In this document: piece by piece, positions 15,266-24,254 of the stretch
Numbering within the stretch: the stretch's first letter is position 1
Layout: every line of letters begins with the position of its first letter
NCBI GenBank assembly: GCA_002482765.1
Contig: DLGP01000092.1
Span: forward strand, 29,052 to 65,345
DNA: 36,294 bases
Direction: 5' to 3'
Origin: Alphaproteobacteria bacterium UBA7691
GTDB taxonomy: Bacteria; Pseudomonadota; Alphaproteobacteria; Ferrovibrionales; Ferrovibrionaceae
The notes under the pieces: generated by a model
The model's input: only the letters and a program-made list of their open reading frames with translations
Database searches by the model: none
What the model was told of the DNA's origin: nothing
Position numbers and translations under genes: made by a program

Positions 15266-16558
15266 GTGACCGCTTCATTTCCGCTACCGCACAGCATCGT
15301 TGTTGTTGGCCTGGGCTATGTCGGCCTGCCGCTGGCCGTGGCGCTGGCGCGGCATTTTCCGGTGATCGGCTATGATATCGACCAGGGCCGCGTGGCGGAA
15401 TTGCAGCGCGGCGAGGATCGCACCCGCGAAGTGGAAAGCGCCACTTTGCGCGCCTCGACACTGCAACTGAGCGCCGATGCCGCCACGATCAAGGGCAAGG
15501 CGCTGTATATCGTCACCGTGCCGACCCCGGTGGATGAGCGCAACGAACCCGATCTGCGCCCGGTGCGCTCGGCCTCCAAAAGTGTTGGCGCTGCCATGGC
15601 CAAGGGCGCCGTGGTGGTGTTTGAAAGCACGGTCTATCCCGGCGTGACCGAGGAAATCTGCGGGCCGATCCTGGCCCAGGCGAGCGGCTTGCAGCAGGGC
15701 GTGGATTTTTTCCTCGGCTATTCGCCCGAGCGCATCAATCCCGGCGACAAGGTGCATACGGTGGACAAGATCGCCAAGATCGTGGCCGGCGAGAATGCCG
15801 CCGTGGCGGCGATGCTGGCCGAGGTTTATGGCCGCGTCACCAGCGGCGGCATCCATCTGGCGCCAACGATCAAGACCGCCGAGGCGGCCAAGGTGATCGA
15901 AAACGCCCAGCGCGATATCAATATCGCCTTCATGAACGAGATCGCCATGATCTTCGGCAAGCTGGGCATCTCCACCCATGACGTGCTGGAAGCCGCCGGC
16001 ACCAAGTGGAATTTCCTGAAATTCCAGCCCGGCCTGGTGGGCGGCCATTGCATCGGCGTTGATCCCTATTACCTGGCGCATCGCGCCCAGGCGCTGGGCC
16101 ACGATCCGCGCATCATCCTGGCCGGCCGCGCCATCAATGATGGCATGAGCCGCTTTGTTGCCGAACAGGTGCATGCCGGCATGGGCGGCCCTGGTTCTGC
16201 CCCTGGCCGCGTGCTGGTGCTGGGCCTCACCTTCAAGGAAGACGTGCCCGACCTGCGCAATTCCAAGGTGGCCGATCTGGTGCGGGCGCTGGAAAGCCTG
16301 GGCCATCGCGTGGCGGTGCATGATCCGCTGGCCGATCCCAACGAAGCACAGCATGAATATGGCATCATGCTCACGCCGCGCCTGGAGGGCTTGGCCGGCT
16401 TCGATGCCGTGCTCGGCGCCGTGCCGCATGAGGTCTACCGCAACCTCAGCCCCAGCCAGCTTGCCGCCCTGGTTAAGCCTGACGGCTTGGTGGCCGACCT
16501 GAAAGGCATGTGGCGCGGCCTTGAATTGCCCGCCGGCCTCACACGCTGGGTGCTGTAG
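15266..16558 (+). CDS. tviB: UDP-N-acetylhexosamine 6-dehydrogenase (TviB/WbpA family)
   Basis: A 430-residue nucleotide-sugar dehydrogenase. The N-terminal NAD-binding motif is GLGYVGLP (15-22), followed by TVPTPVD and FESTVYPG; the catalytic Cys is C262 in GGHCIGVDPYY; the C-terminal UDP-binding domain has GLTFKEDVPDLRNSK. The motifs FLGYSPERINPGDK and the Cys segment point to the Vi-antigen/WbpA/WbpO branch, which oxidises UDP-GlcNAc or UDP-GalNAc to the uronic acid in four-electron steps, rather than to UDP-Glc dehydrogenases. The start is a GTG at 15266. Uronic acid formation fits with the nearby AsnB-type protein, which could amidate such a sugar. Confidence 0.92.
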   Translation: MTASFPLPHSIVVVGLGYVGLPLAVALARHFPVIGYDIDQGRVAELQRGEDRTREVESATLRASTLQLSADAATIKGKALYIVTVPTPVDERNEPDLRPVRSASKSVGAAMAKGAVVVFESTVYPGVTEEICGPILAQASGLQQGVDFFLGYSPERINPGDKVHTVDKIAKIVAGENAAVAAMLAEVYGRVTSGGIHLAPTIKTAEAAKVIENAQRDINIAFMNEIAMIFGKLGISTHDVLEAAGTKWNFLKFQPGLVGGHCIGVDPYYLAHRAQALGHDPRIILAGRAINDGMSRFVAEQVHAGMGGPGSAPGRVLVLGLTFKEDVPDLRNSKVADLVRALESLGHRVAVHDPLADPNEAQHEYGIMLTPRLEGLAGFDAVLGAVPHEVYRNLSPSQLAALVKPDGLVADLKGMWRGLELPAGLTRWVL

Positions 16559-16560
16559 CG

Positions 16561-16581
16561 GGATATGACCACGGCATATCC
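16561..16581. repeat. Short perfect inverted repeat after tviB
   Basis: GGATATG and CATATCC (16561-16567 with 16575-16581) are a perfect seven-bp inverted repeat with a loop of seven, two bases after the tviB stop. There is no T-run after it, so a canonical terminator is not supported. The rest of the 187-bp gap up to 16745 is relatively AT-rich and shows no further feature that I can defend. Confidence 0.3.
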
Positions 16582-16745
16582 AAGCCTAGCAATGTCAGGC
16601 GGAATGCTGTGGCCAAGGATCAGCAGATAGACAATGCACAAAAATGCCGCGAGCAAATGCAGCCTGATTAAAGCATTGAAAAATATAGGTCTGATCGGTA
16701 GCTTCTGACTTGCTCCACCCTCCCGAAAACCGATTGATTGCAGCC

Positions 16746-17978
16746 ATGCAGCCCCTCGCCCTTTTCACGATTCTGGCACCGGCGGCTATGCTGGTGGCGC
16801 TGTTCGCGCCGAAGGGTTTTGCCCTGATCGGTGCGCTGGGCGGTTTGGCAGCCTGGCTTCTGCTGTGGCGCCAGGGCCGGCTGCATGCGCTGTGGGCATT
16901 GCCTTCCAGTCACGTATTGCTCGGCCTGCTTGGCGCCGGGCTGCTTTCGGCGCTCTGGTCGCTTGATGCCGGCAACACATTGCAAACCATGCAGGGGCTG
17001 GGCGCGCTGCTGATTGCCGCCCTTGGCCTGCTGGGCCTGGCTCAACTGGCGGAAACTGACCGCTCGGCACTGTGGCAGCGCCGCTTTGCCCTGGCGCTGG
17101 TGCTGAGCTTTGTCGCGCTAGCCGCATTGTTGCTACTGGAATTGCTGACACGCGGCGGCCTGCAAGCCTGGCTGATCGGGCAGGCCAAAGGCGAGCCGGC
17201 TGATTGGGTGCCGAACCGCACCATCCGCAGCGGCGTGTTTGTTACCCTGCTGTTATGGCCCAGCCTGCTGGCGGCTTGCTGGCTGACCAAACGGCAGCCG
17301 GCCTGGCAGAGGGCCGGCCTGCCCTTGCTGCTTTTCGGCATTGGCGCCCTGGCCGCCTATGCCTCGCCGCAGGTGAATGCCAAATTGGCCTTGGCTGGTG
17401 GCGGCGCAGTGTTTGTGCTGGTTTGGCTTGGCGGCCACATCGCCACCCGCCTGCTGGGCGGCCTGGCCATCCTCGGCGTGCTGGCGCTGCCTTTTGCCAT
17501 GCTGCTGTGGTTTGATGCCAGCAGCATCATCGCTGATTACCCGACCCTGCATTATTCGGCCAAGCACCGGCTGCATGTGTGGGAATTTGTGGTGCAGCGT
17601 TATGCCGAGCGGCCCTGGCTCGGCTGGGGCATTGATGCCGCCCGCATCCTGCCGGGCGCCGATGCCAAGCTGCCTTCGGGCGGCGAAACGCTGCCAAGCC
17701 ATCCGCATAACGGCATCCTGCAATACTGGCTCGAACTCGGAATCCTTGGCGGGCTGTTGCTGGCCCTGGCACAAGCGGCAATCTGGCGCGGCCTCAGCCT
17801 GCCCGGGCTGAACCGCCTGGGCCGTGCCACTGCCGCCGCTGCCTATGGCACGATGGTGGTTTATTTCCTGGCATCGTTTAATTCATGGCATAGCTGGTGG
17901 GCCGGCATGCTGGCGGCCAGTGCCGCGCTGGTGATCGCCGCCACGCGGCTTTATGGCCGCAAAGCAGCCGCCGACTGA
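16746..17978 (+). CDS. O-antigen ligase/polymerase-like membrane protein (Wzy_C family)
   Basis: A 410-residue, strongly hydrophobic protein with about eleven to twelve membrane segments. The large periplasmic loop near the C-terminus contains SHPHNGILQYWLELG (about 318-332), the hallmark of WaaL/Wzy-type proteins, preceded by RPWLGWGID. Such proteins join undecaprenyl-PP-linked glycan to lipid A core (ligase), to protein, or polymerise repeat units. The three roles cannot be told apart by sequence. Start ATG 16746 (MQPLALFTIL) was chosen over TTG 16710; neither has a clear ribosome binding site. It lies downstream of tviB on the same strand and ends 28 bp inside the convergent asnB gene. Confidence 0.86.
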   Translation: MQPLALFTILAPAAMLVALFAPKGFALIGALGGLAAWLLLWRQGRLHALWALPSSHVLLGLLGAGLLSALWSLDAGNTLQTMQGLGALLIAALGLLGLAQLAETDRSALWQRRFALALVLSFVALAALLLLELLTRGGLQAWLIGQAKGEPADWVPNRTIRSGVFVTLLLWPSLLAACWLTKRQPAWQRAGLPLLLFGIGALAAYASPQVNAKLALAGGGAVFVLVWLGGHIATRLLGGLAILGVLALPFAMLLWFDASSIIADYPTLHYSAKHRLHVWEFVVQRYAERPWLGWGIDAARILPGADAKLPSGGETLPSHPHNGILQYWLELGILGGLLLALAQAAIWRGLSLPGLNRLGRATAAAAYGTMVVYFLASFNSWHSWWAGMLAASAALVIAATRLYGRKAAAD

Positions 17979-19900
17979 TTGGCCCGCCAAGCCTGGAACA
18001 TCAGCACACACCACAGTGCATGCGGCCAGCGCCGTTCACCGGATAGCTGCTGTTGCCATTGGTGGCGGATCGCCGCCACATCCAGCAAACCACTCTGCGC
18101 CAGTGCCACCGGATTGAGCAAAGCCTCGGCCCAATCACGCAATGGCCCGGCCAGCCAGCGATCCAGCGGCACGCCAAAACCCATCTTCGGCCGCTCCACC
18201 AAAGCCGGCGGCACATGGCGGTGCAGCACCCGGCGCAGGATCGATTTGCCGCCCGCCGGCAGCGCGCCGGCTTCGCCAAATTTCCACGCCGCCGGCAAGC
18301 GCCAGGCAAATTCGTACAGCCGGTGATCCAGCAGCGGCACACGCGATTCCAGGCCCACCGCCATGCTGGCACGATCCAGCTTCACCAGGATGTCGTCAGG
18401 CAGGTAGGTTTGCGCATCCAGCAGCATCATCATCTGGCGTGGATCATCCAGCGCCGGCCAATCCTGCGGCCGGTCGCGCAGATCGCTGCTGCCGGCGTTA
18501 TCCGCCATGCTCTGCTGCATCAGGCGGCGATAGATGCCGCGCGTATTGCCTGACCGCAATACCATGGCCAGCTTGTGCAGCCGGTCGCCCAGCATCGGCC
18601 GCAATCGGTTCAGCCAGCCAGGCGGCAAGGCCTCGATGGCATTCAGGCCAAGGCCGAGCAAAGGCTGCGGCAGGCTTTCGGCCAAGGCACCCAAACGCCG
18701 CGCCAGCGCATAGCGGCTGTAGCCACCAAATAATTCATCGCCGCCATCGCCGGAAAGGCTGACCGTGACCGCGCCGCGCGCCAGTTTGGATACCAGATAA
18801 GTTGGAATCTGCGAGGCATCGGCAAAGGGTTCGTCGAACAGTTTGCCAAGCTGCGGCACCACGGCCAGGGCTTCGGCCTCGCCGACATAAAGTTCGGTAT
18901 GATCGGTGCCAAGATGCGCCGCCACGGCGCGGGCATGCTGCGCCTCGTCGAAACGATCCTCGTTAAAGCCGATGCTGAAGCTGCGCGCAGGCGGACCGCC
19001 CTGTTCGCGCGCCACAGCCTGCATCTGCGCCACCACAACAGAAGAATCGATGCCGCCCGAAAGGAAGGCACCCAGCGGCACATCCGCTACCATGCAAAGC
19101 CGCACCGCATCGCGCAGCAATGCATCCAGTTCTTCAGTGGCATCCTGCTGGCTGCCACGATAGGGCGTGGCAAGCCCGGCTTCAGCCACCGCCACCGCAG
19201 ACCACCAGCGCCGCGGCTCGGGCAATTGCCCCGGCGCAATGCTGTTCGCATCCAGTTCCAGCAGGCAGCCAGGCGGCAGCTTGCGGATACCGGCGCGGAT
19301 CGACCATGGCGCCGGCACATGGCCATAGCGCAACAGCAGGTCTACCGCTGCCGGCTCCAGCGGCGCGGCAAAGCCCGGGCAGGCCGCCAGCGCACCCAAT
19401 TCCGAGCCAAACAGAAAATCCCGACCACTCCAGCCATAGAGCATCGGCTTCTGGCCGAAACGATCCCGCGCCAGGATCAGGCGCCGCTCACGCACATCCC
19501 ACAATGCGATGGCAAACATACCATTGGCAGCCTGTAATGCCGCTTCCAGGCCCCAATCTTCAATAGCGGCCAGCAACACTTCGGTATCCGAGCCGCCATG
19601 CCATTGCCGTGGCCTCTCAGCTTCAAGACGATGGCGCAGATCACGATAATTATAGATTTCGCCATTATAGACGACATGATAGCGGCCCGATGCCGAGGCC
19701 ATCGGCTGGGCGCCCTGCTGGCTCAGATCAATGATCGCCAGGCGGCGATGGCCTAACGCGATACCGGCAGCGCCATCGCACCAAAACCCGACGCCATCCG
19801 GACCACGATAGGCGATGGCCTGCGTCATGGCCGATACCACTTGTTGCAGCAGCATTGCCTCGGCACCACCCGGACGCAGCATGCCAGCCAAGCCGCACAT
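17951..19900 (-). CDS. asnB: Asparagine synthase-like glutamine amidotransferase
   Basis: A 649-residue class II glutamine amidotransferase. Cys2 (MCGLAG) is the N-terminal nucleophile; the glutaminase domain (about 1-190) has RRLAIIDLS and NGEIYNY; the synthetase domain has the PP-loop LSGGIDSS (280-287) and SGDGGDELFGGY. It makes an amide from an acyl-adenylate using Gln. Members inside O-antigen loci, such as WbpS, amidate uronic acids, and its location next to tviB and the ligase suggests that role here, but plain asparagine synthesis cannot be excluded. ATG 19900 has GAGGGGG upstream. It is GC-rich like the core, unlike the gene immediately upstream, from which it is separated by 78 bp. 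Confidence 0.9.
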   Translation of the reverse strand: MCGLAGMLRPGGAEAMLLQQVVSAMTQAIAYRGPDGVGFWCDGAAGIALGHRRLAIIDLSQQGAQPMASASGRYHVVYNGEIYNYRDLRHRLEAERPRQWHGGSDTEVLLAAIEDWGLEAALQAANGMFAIALWDVRERRLILARDRFGQKPMLYGWSGRDFLFGSELGALAACPGFAAPLEPAAVDLLLRYGHVPAPWSIRAGIRKLPPGCLLELDANSIAPGQLPEPRRWWSAVAVAEAGLATPYRGSQQDATEELDALLRDAVRLCMVADVPLGAFLSGGIDSSVVVAQMQAVAREQGGPPARSFSIGFNEDRFDEAQHARAVAAHLGTDHTELYVGEAEALAVVPQLGKLFDEPFADASQIPTYLVSKLARGAVTVSLSGDGGDELFGGYSRYALARRLGALAESLPQPLLGLGLNAIEALPPGWLNRLRPMLGDRLHKLAMVLRSGNTRGIYRRLMQQSMADNAGSSDLRDRPQDWPALDDPRQMMMLLDAQTYLPDDILVKLDRASMAVGLESRVPLLDHRLYEFAWRLPAAWKFGEAGALPAGGKSILRRVLHRHVPPALVERPKMGFGVPLDRWLAGPLRDWAEALLNPVALAQSGLLDVAAIRHQWQQQLSGERRWPHALWCVLMFQAWRANQSAAALRP

Positions 19901-19978
19901 CAGATTGCCCCCTCAAGCTTTGCACTACGTTGTGGCGTCGTGAACCAGTTTGCTGCCGGCTCCGCTGCTAGCACAACC

Positions 19979-22015
19979 CTAGTCTTTGCCAATACAGGCG
20001 AGATAGTTTTCGGCCACTTCCGCCATGGAATGGGTTTGTATGCAAGCTTGGAAAGCATCATAGTTGAGCGTCACCCGATCCAGCAGCGCCGGAATTTCCT
20101 CAGGCGCGTCAAAGCCTAAGCCGCCTGTACCCACCAGCTCCGGGTGGCCGCCAGACTTGAGATAAATTGCTGGCAAGCCGCAATTCTGAGCCTCGATCAA
20201 TGCATTGGAGCAAGGATCATTCTGACTTGCTGTGATGTAAATGTCGGCTTCGCGCAAATACCGCGCCAATTGCGCGGATGGCACGGCACCAAACTTCTGG
20301 ATTGATTGGAATTCAACCGATGCGTTGCCGATAAAGCGATAGTCATAGCGGCTCCAATCGAGATTCTGATCAAGCCACTTGTAGACATCCCCACCTTTTC
20401 GCGGATTGCTCGACCAGCTTGAAGAAATAAGCCGTATCTTACGTTTTGGATCAAACGCCGCCTTGCCATCACGATTGAAGATCGCTGGATCAGAAGCATT
20501 GCGAATCACAACCGGATTGACCGGCGTGTAACCTGAAGTCAGAATATTCTGCCAGGTGAACAAGGACTGGATGACTGTTGCCGTGGCAAATTCGCGATTG
20601 ATCTCAAAAATCCGATCATCCAGTTCCTTGTCCTTGCCCCGATAGAGATAGATCGGGCCATCGATCCTGTGCACCACGCTGGGCTGCCGCAGCCGCGCCA
20701 GCTTATCGAGCAGCTTCATATCGAACCAGAGCGAGTCAAAAATATAGCCATCTATGCCTTCGCCAACGGCATTGTTGAGCACGCGCACGCCCATGGCTTG
20801 TAATTCTTTGCGCAGCGCCAGCATGAACTGGTTGCCGCCACCATAGGGTGGCTTAACATATTCACGGAAGATCGAAACCGTAACACCTTTGCCGCTTTGA
20901 CGGCGTGGCAAGATCCGCTGGGCAAAGCGCAGAATGCGGCTTGGCAATCCGGAAGGCGCCGGCGCAGGCAGTGTTGCCTTAACAATCGGCGATGGCTCCT
21001 GGAAAACCGCTACGGAATCAAGATTACTGAACAACGCCTCAACATGTGGCTTGATCGCTTCGGCCGTGAAACCTTCAACCGCACGGCGCAATTGAATCTC
21101 GGTTGTTACGGCAAGACTATTGCTGCGGATATCCGACGCGATCACTTCAACCATTTGGTCGAGATCATCACAAAGACCAGATGGTTCCAGAATATCTTCA
21201 GCCAAGCCAACACGGGTGCTGACAATCTTGCAGCCTGTACCCGCAGCTTCAAGCAGCGCATAAGGGCCACCTTCCCAGCGGCTGGTGAGCAGATATAAAT
21301 CTATAGCGCGGTACAAACGGCCCAATTCCTGCCGGGGCAGGATATTGGTCTTGATATCGTCTGCTGCACTTGCTCGGCCGACATAGCTATACGGTACGCC
21401 ATAGGCATCCAGCTTCTGCCGCAGCCAGTGGCGCCGCGGCCCCGCCAGCAGAACATGCAGGGGCAACGCCTGTTGATGCAGGATACGCATGACTTCAGCA
21501 AATATATCCGGCGCCTTCTGGCGCTTCGGTCGGCTGAGATCGGCACCTTCCGTGTCGCGCTGGAAATTACCAATTACATAGGCGTTTTCAGGAATACCTA
21601 ATTGCCGTCGCAAGTCATCGCGTGGCGGCTCGCCGGCATTAGCCGGATAGAAAAGACTGGACTCGAAACCATACGGCACCAGCTTGGCCGACAGGCCAAC
21701 GGCCTCTGCCTGGGCCAGCGCCTGTCTTGTATGCCCAACCCAAAGCCCCACCACATCCTTCACGGCCCTGAAACGCGGCCGTGTGATCCAGTGAAAGATC
21801 GGGTTATCGAGGCCGCAAAGAACACGCTTACCAGCCAGAGCGGAAACCCCCAGATGCATGAGTCCTTCCCACCAAGGGGAATAAACCACTTCGGCTTCCT
21901 TCAATCCGACCAACTCCACCCAGTCAGGCAAAGCTTCGCGCATCACACGCAAATCTTCGTCAAGTGCCCAGCCAAAGCCATCGCCGCCGGTGAGATGAAG
22001 TTTGATCCTTTGCAT
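19979..22015 (-). CDS. Two-domain (tandem GT-B) glycosyltransferase
   Basis: A 678-residue protein with two GT4-like units. The first (about 1-340) ends with SRWEGGPYALLEAAGTG, where E248 and E256 form the E-x7-E donor motif. A proline-rich linker (about 345-375) follows. The second unit (about 377-678) starts VTVSIFREYVKPPYGGGNQF and has DPCSNALIEAQNCGLP, where the first Glu is replaced by Asp (D600, E608). It could add two sugars or polymerise. The ATG at 22015 follows the upstream methyltransferase stop by four bases with GGAG inside that gene; an upstream in-frame start at 22111 is less likely. The last gene of the low-GC train; specificity unknown. Confidence 0.88.
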   Translation of the reverse strand: MQRIKLHLTGGDGFGWALDEDLRVMREALPDWVELVGLKEAEVVYSPWWEGLMHLGVSALAGKRVLCGLDNPIFHWITRPRFRAVKDVVGLWVGHTRQALAQAEAVGLSAKLVPYGFESSLFYPANAGEPPRDDLRRQLGIPENAYVIGNFQRDTEGADLSRPKRQKAPDIFAEVMRILHQQALPLHVLLAGPRRHWLRQKLDAYGVPYSYVGRASAADDIKTNILPRQELGRLYRAIDLYLLTSRWEGGPYALLEAAGTGCKIVSTRVGLAEDILEPSGLCDDLDQMVEVIASDIRSNSLAVTTEIQLRRAVEGFTAEAIKPHVEALFSNLDSVAVFQEPSPIVKATLPAPAPSGLPSRILRFAQRILPRRQSGKGVTVSIFREYVKPPYGGGNQFMLALRKELQAMGVRVLNNAVGEGIDGYIFDSLWFDMKLLDKLARLRQPSVVHRIDGPIYLYRGKDKELDDRIFEINREFATATVIQSLFTWQNILTSGYTPVNPVVIRNASDPAIFNRDGKAAFDPKRKIRLISSSWSSNPRKGGDVYKWLDQNLDWSRYDYRFIGNASVEFQSIQKFGAVPSAQLARYLREADIYITASQNDPCSNALIEAQNCGLPAIYLKSGGHPELVGTGGLGFDAPEEIPALLDRVTLNYDAFQACIQTHSMAEVAENYLACIGKD

Positions 22016-22019
22016 GGTT

Positions 22020-22688
22020 TTATTGCTCCGCCGATGCCGCACTGGCCGCCACAGGCTTGCGCACCACCGCTCCCCAGCCACTGGTAATATGGGACGACGC
22101 TTCTGGAACACGCCGGTCGAGCCACAATGCTAGGTTGACGGTACGGCCGGCCAAGGAGGCCAGCAGGCGCATGGGCAGCGAGGGGTTGCTCCGCCAGGGC
22201 AAATTCAGCAGCAGGGTGTGGATCGCCGAAATCGCCCCCCCCAACGGCTCGATCGAAACGACTTCAAAACCCGCGGCAACAAATTCCCGGCGCAGTTTTT
22301 CCTGTGTCCAACGCTGAAAATCATGGGGGTCGGCATGCAGCGGATACATGAACGGCATTGTAACAATGCCATGTCCTCCAGGGCGCAAAATTCGGGCCAA
22401 TTCCCGCAATACCTGCTCCGGGCGCTCCAGATGCTCCATTACTTCACTCAGAACAACGCCATCCACACTGGCTTCCGGCAGCGGTATGGCTTCCGCATCG
22501 CACAGGATATCGGGCGCCGCTTCAGGATCAATATTAAGATAACGCCAGCTTTTCATCCGGTATTCGGGTGGGCAGAAACTGCCCTTCTTGTTTACCCTGC
22601 GCCCACCCACATCAAGAACATCGCCGTGAATATTAACGACGGCGCGGTTCAGAAACCGATCCAGATATATGCGATGACAGCTCGACAC
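22020..22688 (-). CDS. Class I SAM-dependent methyltransferase (variant motif I)
   Basis: A 222-residue protein with a Rossmann-type methyltransferase fold. Motif I is DVLDVGGRR (23-31), lacking the GxGxG pattern; a strand with the acidic residue D54 (LNIDPE) and the motif IV/post-motif DGVVLSEVMEHLERP (76-90) followed by RILRPGGHGIVTMP make the SAM-binding fold credible. The DPHDFQRWT segment is frequent in glycan-locus methyltransferases. The start is GTG at 22688 with AGGA upstream. Four bases separate its stop from the tandem GT. The acceptor is probably a sugar of the glycan built by this locus (inference from context only). Confidence 0.82.
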   Translation of the reverse strand: MSSCHRIYLDRFLNRAVVNIHGDVLDVGGRRVNKKGSFCPPEYRMKSWRYLNIDPEAAPDILCDAEAIPLPEASVDGVVLSEVMEHLERPEQVLRELARILRPGGHGIVTMPFMYPLHADPHDFQRWTQEKLRREFVAAGFEVVSIEPLGGAISAIHTLLLNLPWRSNPSLPMRLLASLAGRTVNLALWLDRRVPEASSHITSGWGAVVRKPVAASAASAEQ

Positions 22689-22704
22689 GGCGTCTTGATC
22701 CTGC

Positions 22705-23490
22705 CTAATTCAAAGGTTTACGCGCGACGGCGAGCAGCATGTGGCCAATCAGCGCCCCCGGCATGATCGGCGCCAATGCACGGCTGGCACCACGTGTCAG
22801 CAACCAATGGCCGGGCAGTCCGAAATCATGCATGAAGCTGCGCAGCAAGCCTTCGCGTTTTGACAGCGGCTGCAACCGATCCAACTTGAAGCCGCAAGCC
22901 TCAATCTCGCGCGCCAATTCGGCACGGGTGAAGCGCCACTGATAGAATCTCGACCGCTTATCAAATGGTTTTGGAGCTTCGAATGCCGCGCGCAAGGATT
23001 GTCGGATATTGTCGAATGGCACGGTAATGAACAGGTAGCCGCCGGGCTTGAGAACACGATAAGCTTCCGTCACACAATCCTTCATGCCATTTTCGAAATG
23101 CTCGAATACGCCCCAGGAATAATAGGCATCGACATCGGCATCCGGCAGACCGGTCTTGCGGATATCGCCATCCTGAAATGCCACCCCGGGAAATCTCTGC
23201 TGGAGCAACGAAATGGTCTTGCGGCTAATATCATAGCCCAGTGACTGAAAACCTCGATCATGGAAATACACGACAAAATCGCCGAGGCCACACCCACCAT
23301 CGAGCAGTTTGGCGCTGGCCGGCAATTGCCTAATATAGGTTTCAATGGCTCGGTATTCTTCCGTATTCTCGATCTTGCGAGCATGCTGTCCGCGGTCGGC
23401 CACTTTATCCCACATCTCGGTCCAGTAGCGTTCCACAAAAGCTGTTTCATCCACAGTATCGTGGCTGCTGATGATGTAATCCTTACGCAT
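22705..23490 (-). CDS. Class I SAM-dependent methyltransferase (Methyltransf_11/23 type)
   Basis: A 261-residue protein with canonical motifs: motif I LLDGGCGLGDF (62-72), acidic D88 (GYDISRK), motif II/III around GDIRKTGLPDADVD, then SWGVFEHFENG and RVLKPGGYLFITVP. Proteins like this are usually small-molecule O- or C-methyltransferases in polysaccharide or lipid loci. ATG 23490 (MRKDYI) was preferred over the upstream frame start at 23523 because CAGG precedes it and the extra residues are not typical. Gaps of 16 and 52 bp separate it from its methyltransferase neighbours. Acceptor unknown. Confidence 0.85.
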   Translation of the reverse strand: MRKDYIISSHDTVDETAFVERYWTEMWDKVADRGQHARKIENTEEYRAIETYIRQLPASAKLLDGGCGLGDFVVYFHDRGFQSLGYDISRKTISLLQQRFPGVAFQDGDIRKTGLPDADVDAYYSWGVFEHFENGMKDCVTEAYRVLKPGGYLFITVPFDNIRQSLRAAFEAPKPFDKRSRFYQWRFTRAELAREIEACGFKLDRLQPLSKREGLLRSFMHDFGLPGHWLLTRGASRALAPIMPGALIGHMLLAVARKPLN

Positions 23491-23542
23491 CGCTGTAGAC
23501 CTGCATGACGTTGCTCGCTCCATTTGTCAGGCCGTAGCCCAA

Positions 23543-24226
23543 CTAATCCTTTTTCAGACTGATTGCAGCTTGCTCAAGTCCGGCTGCGCCATAAATCAAT
23601 TTGCTGCGGGCAAGCCCGGGGCCATATGGCAGTTTCTTCTGAAGAGCGGCGATTTTGGCATGGCGCTCCGGGTGACGCGCCGCAACGTGCAATATGTAGA
23701 GATTGCCTAGCGCATCATCATTCCAATCCAGATAAACGGTTCTCAAACCACGATCCGCCAGCAGTCGGATCATGGCCGTAGGTGTGAAGCGCCAGTAATC
23801 GTCATACCAAGCACCGTGATGGTAGCTTTGCAGGAATGGCACAATAGAAACCACTACATCGCGGCTTATGAACGTCAAATTATCGAGCGCTCTCGGCAAG
23901 TCATAGACATGTTCCAGAACCGTATGACTGAAAACAATATCGAACCTGCCGCGCAGTTCACCTGGCAATTCAGCTGCTTCCAGATCAAGAGCGAATTCAC
24001 CTTCCAAACCGCATAATGTGCCGTAATTGCTCACGGCATATTCTTCCGCGACCTTGAAATAATCCCGATAATTTCGCCCTTCCTTGTCCTGGTCACTGCC
24101 ACCGCTGACATTCAGTACCGCGCCGGAGAAATGAGGTGCAATTTCCCGCAACGCAGCATTTGACCAGTTTCGCGCATTGAATTCCGCGCCGGCAAAAAGC
24201 TTGAGCAGCAATCTGGTAAGTATCAT
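23543..24226 (-). CDS. Methyltransferase-like protein with degenerate SAM motif I
   Basis: A 227-residue protein. It has the second half of a class I methyltransferase, with ALDLEAAELP (79-88), FDIVFSHTVLEHVYD (95-109) and DDYWRFTPTAM (142-152). The usual motif I is replaced by VLNVSGGSDQDKEG (37-50) and followed by a Tyr-rich insertion. The same kind of variant motif I occurs in the protein encoded at 22020-22688. It may still bind SAM or be a non-catalytic paralogue. ATG 24226 has GGAA eight to eleven bases upstream; the frame opens further with a TTG at 24238. Position within the methyltransferase run suggests a glycan-modifying role. Function not proven. Confidence 0.78.
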   Translation of the reverse strand: MILTRLLLKLFAGAEFNARNWSNAALREIAPHFSGAVLNVSGGSDQDKEGRNYRDYFKVAEEYAVSNYGTLCGLEGEFALDLEAAELPGELRGRFDIVFSHTVLEHVYDLPRALDNLTFISRDVVVSIVPFLQSYHHGAWYDDYWRFTPTAMIRLLADRGLRTVYLDWNDDALGNLYILHVAARHPERHAKIAALQKKLPYGPGLARSKLIYGAAGLEQAAISLKKD

Positions 24227-24254
24227 GTCAGTTTCCAATAACCATGTTGGCCGA

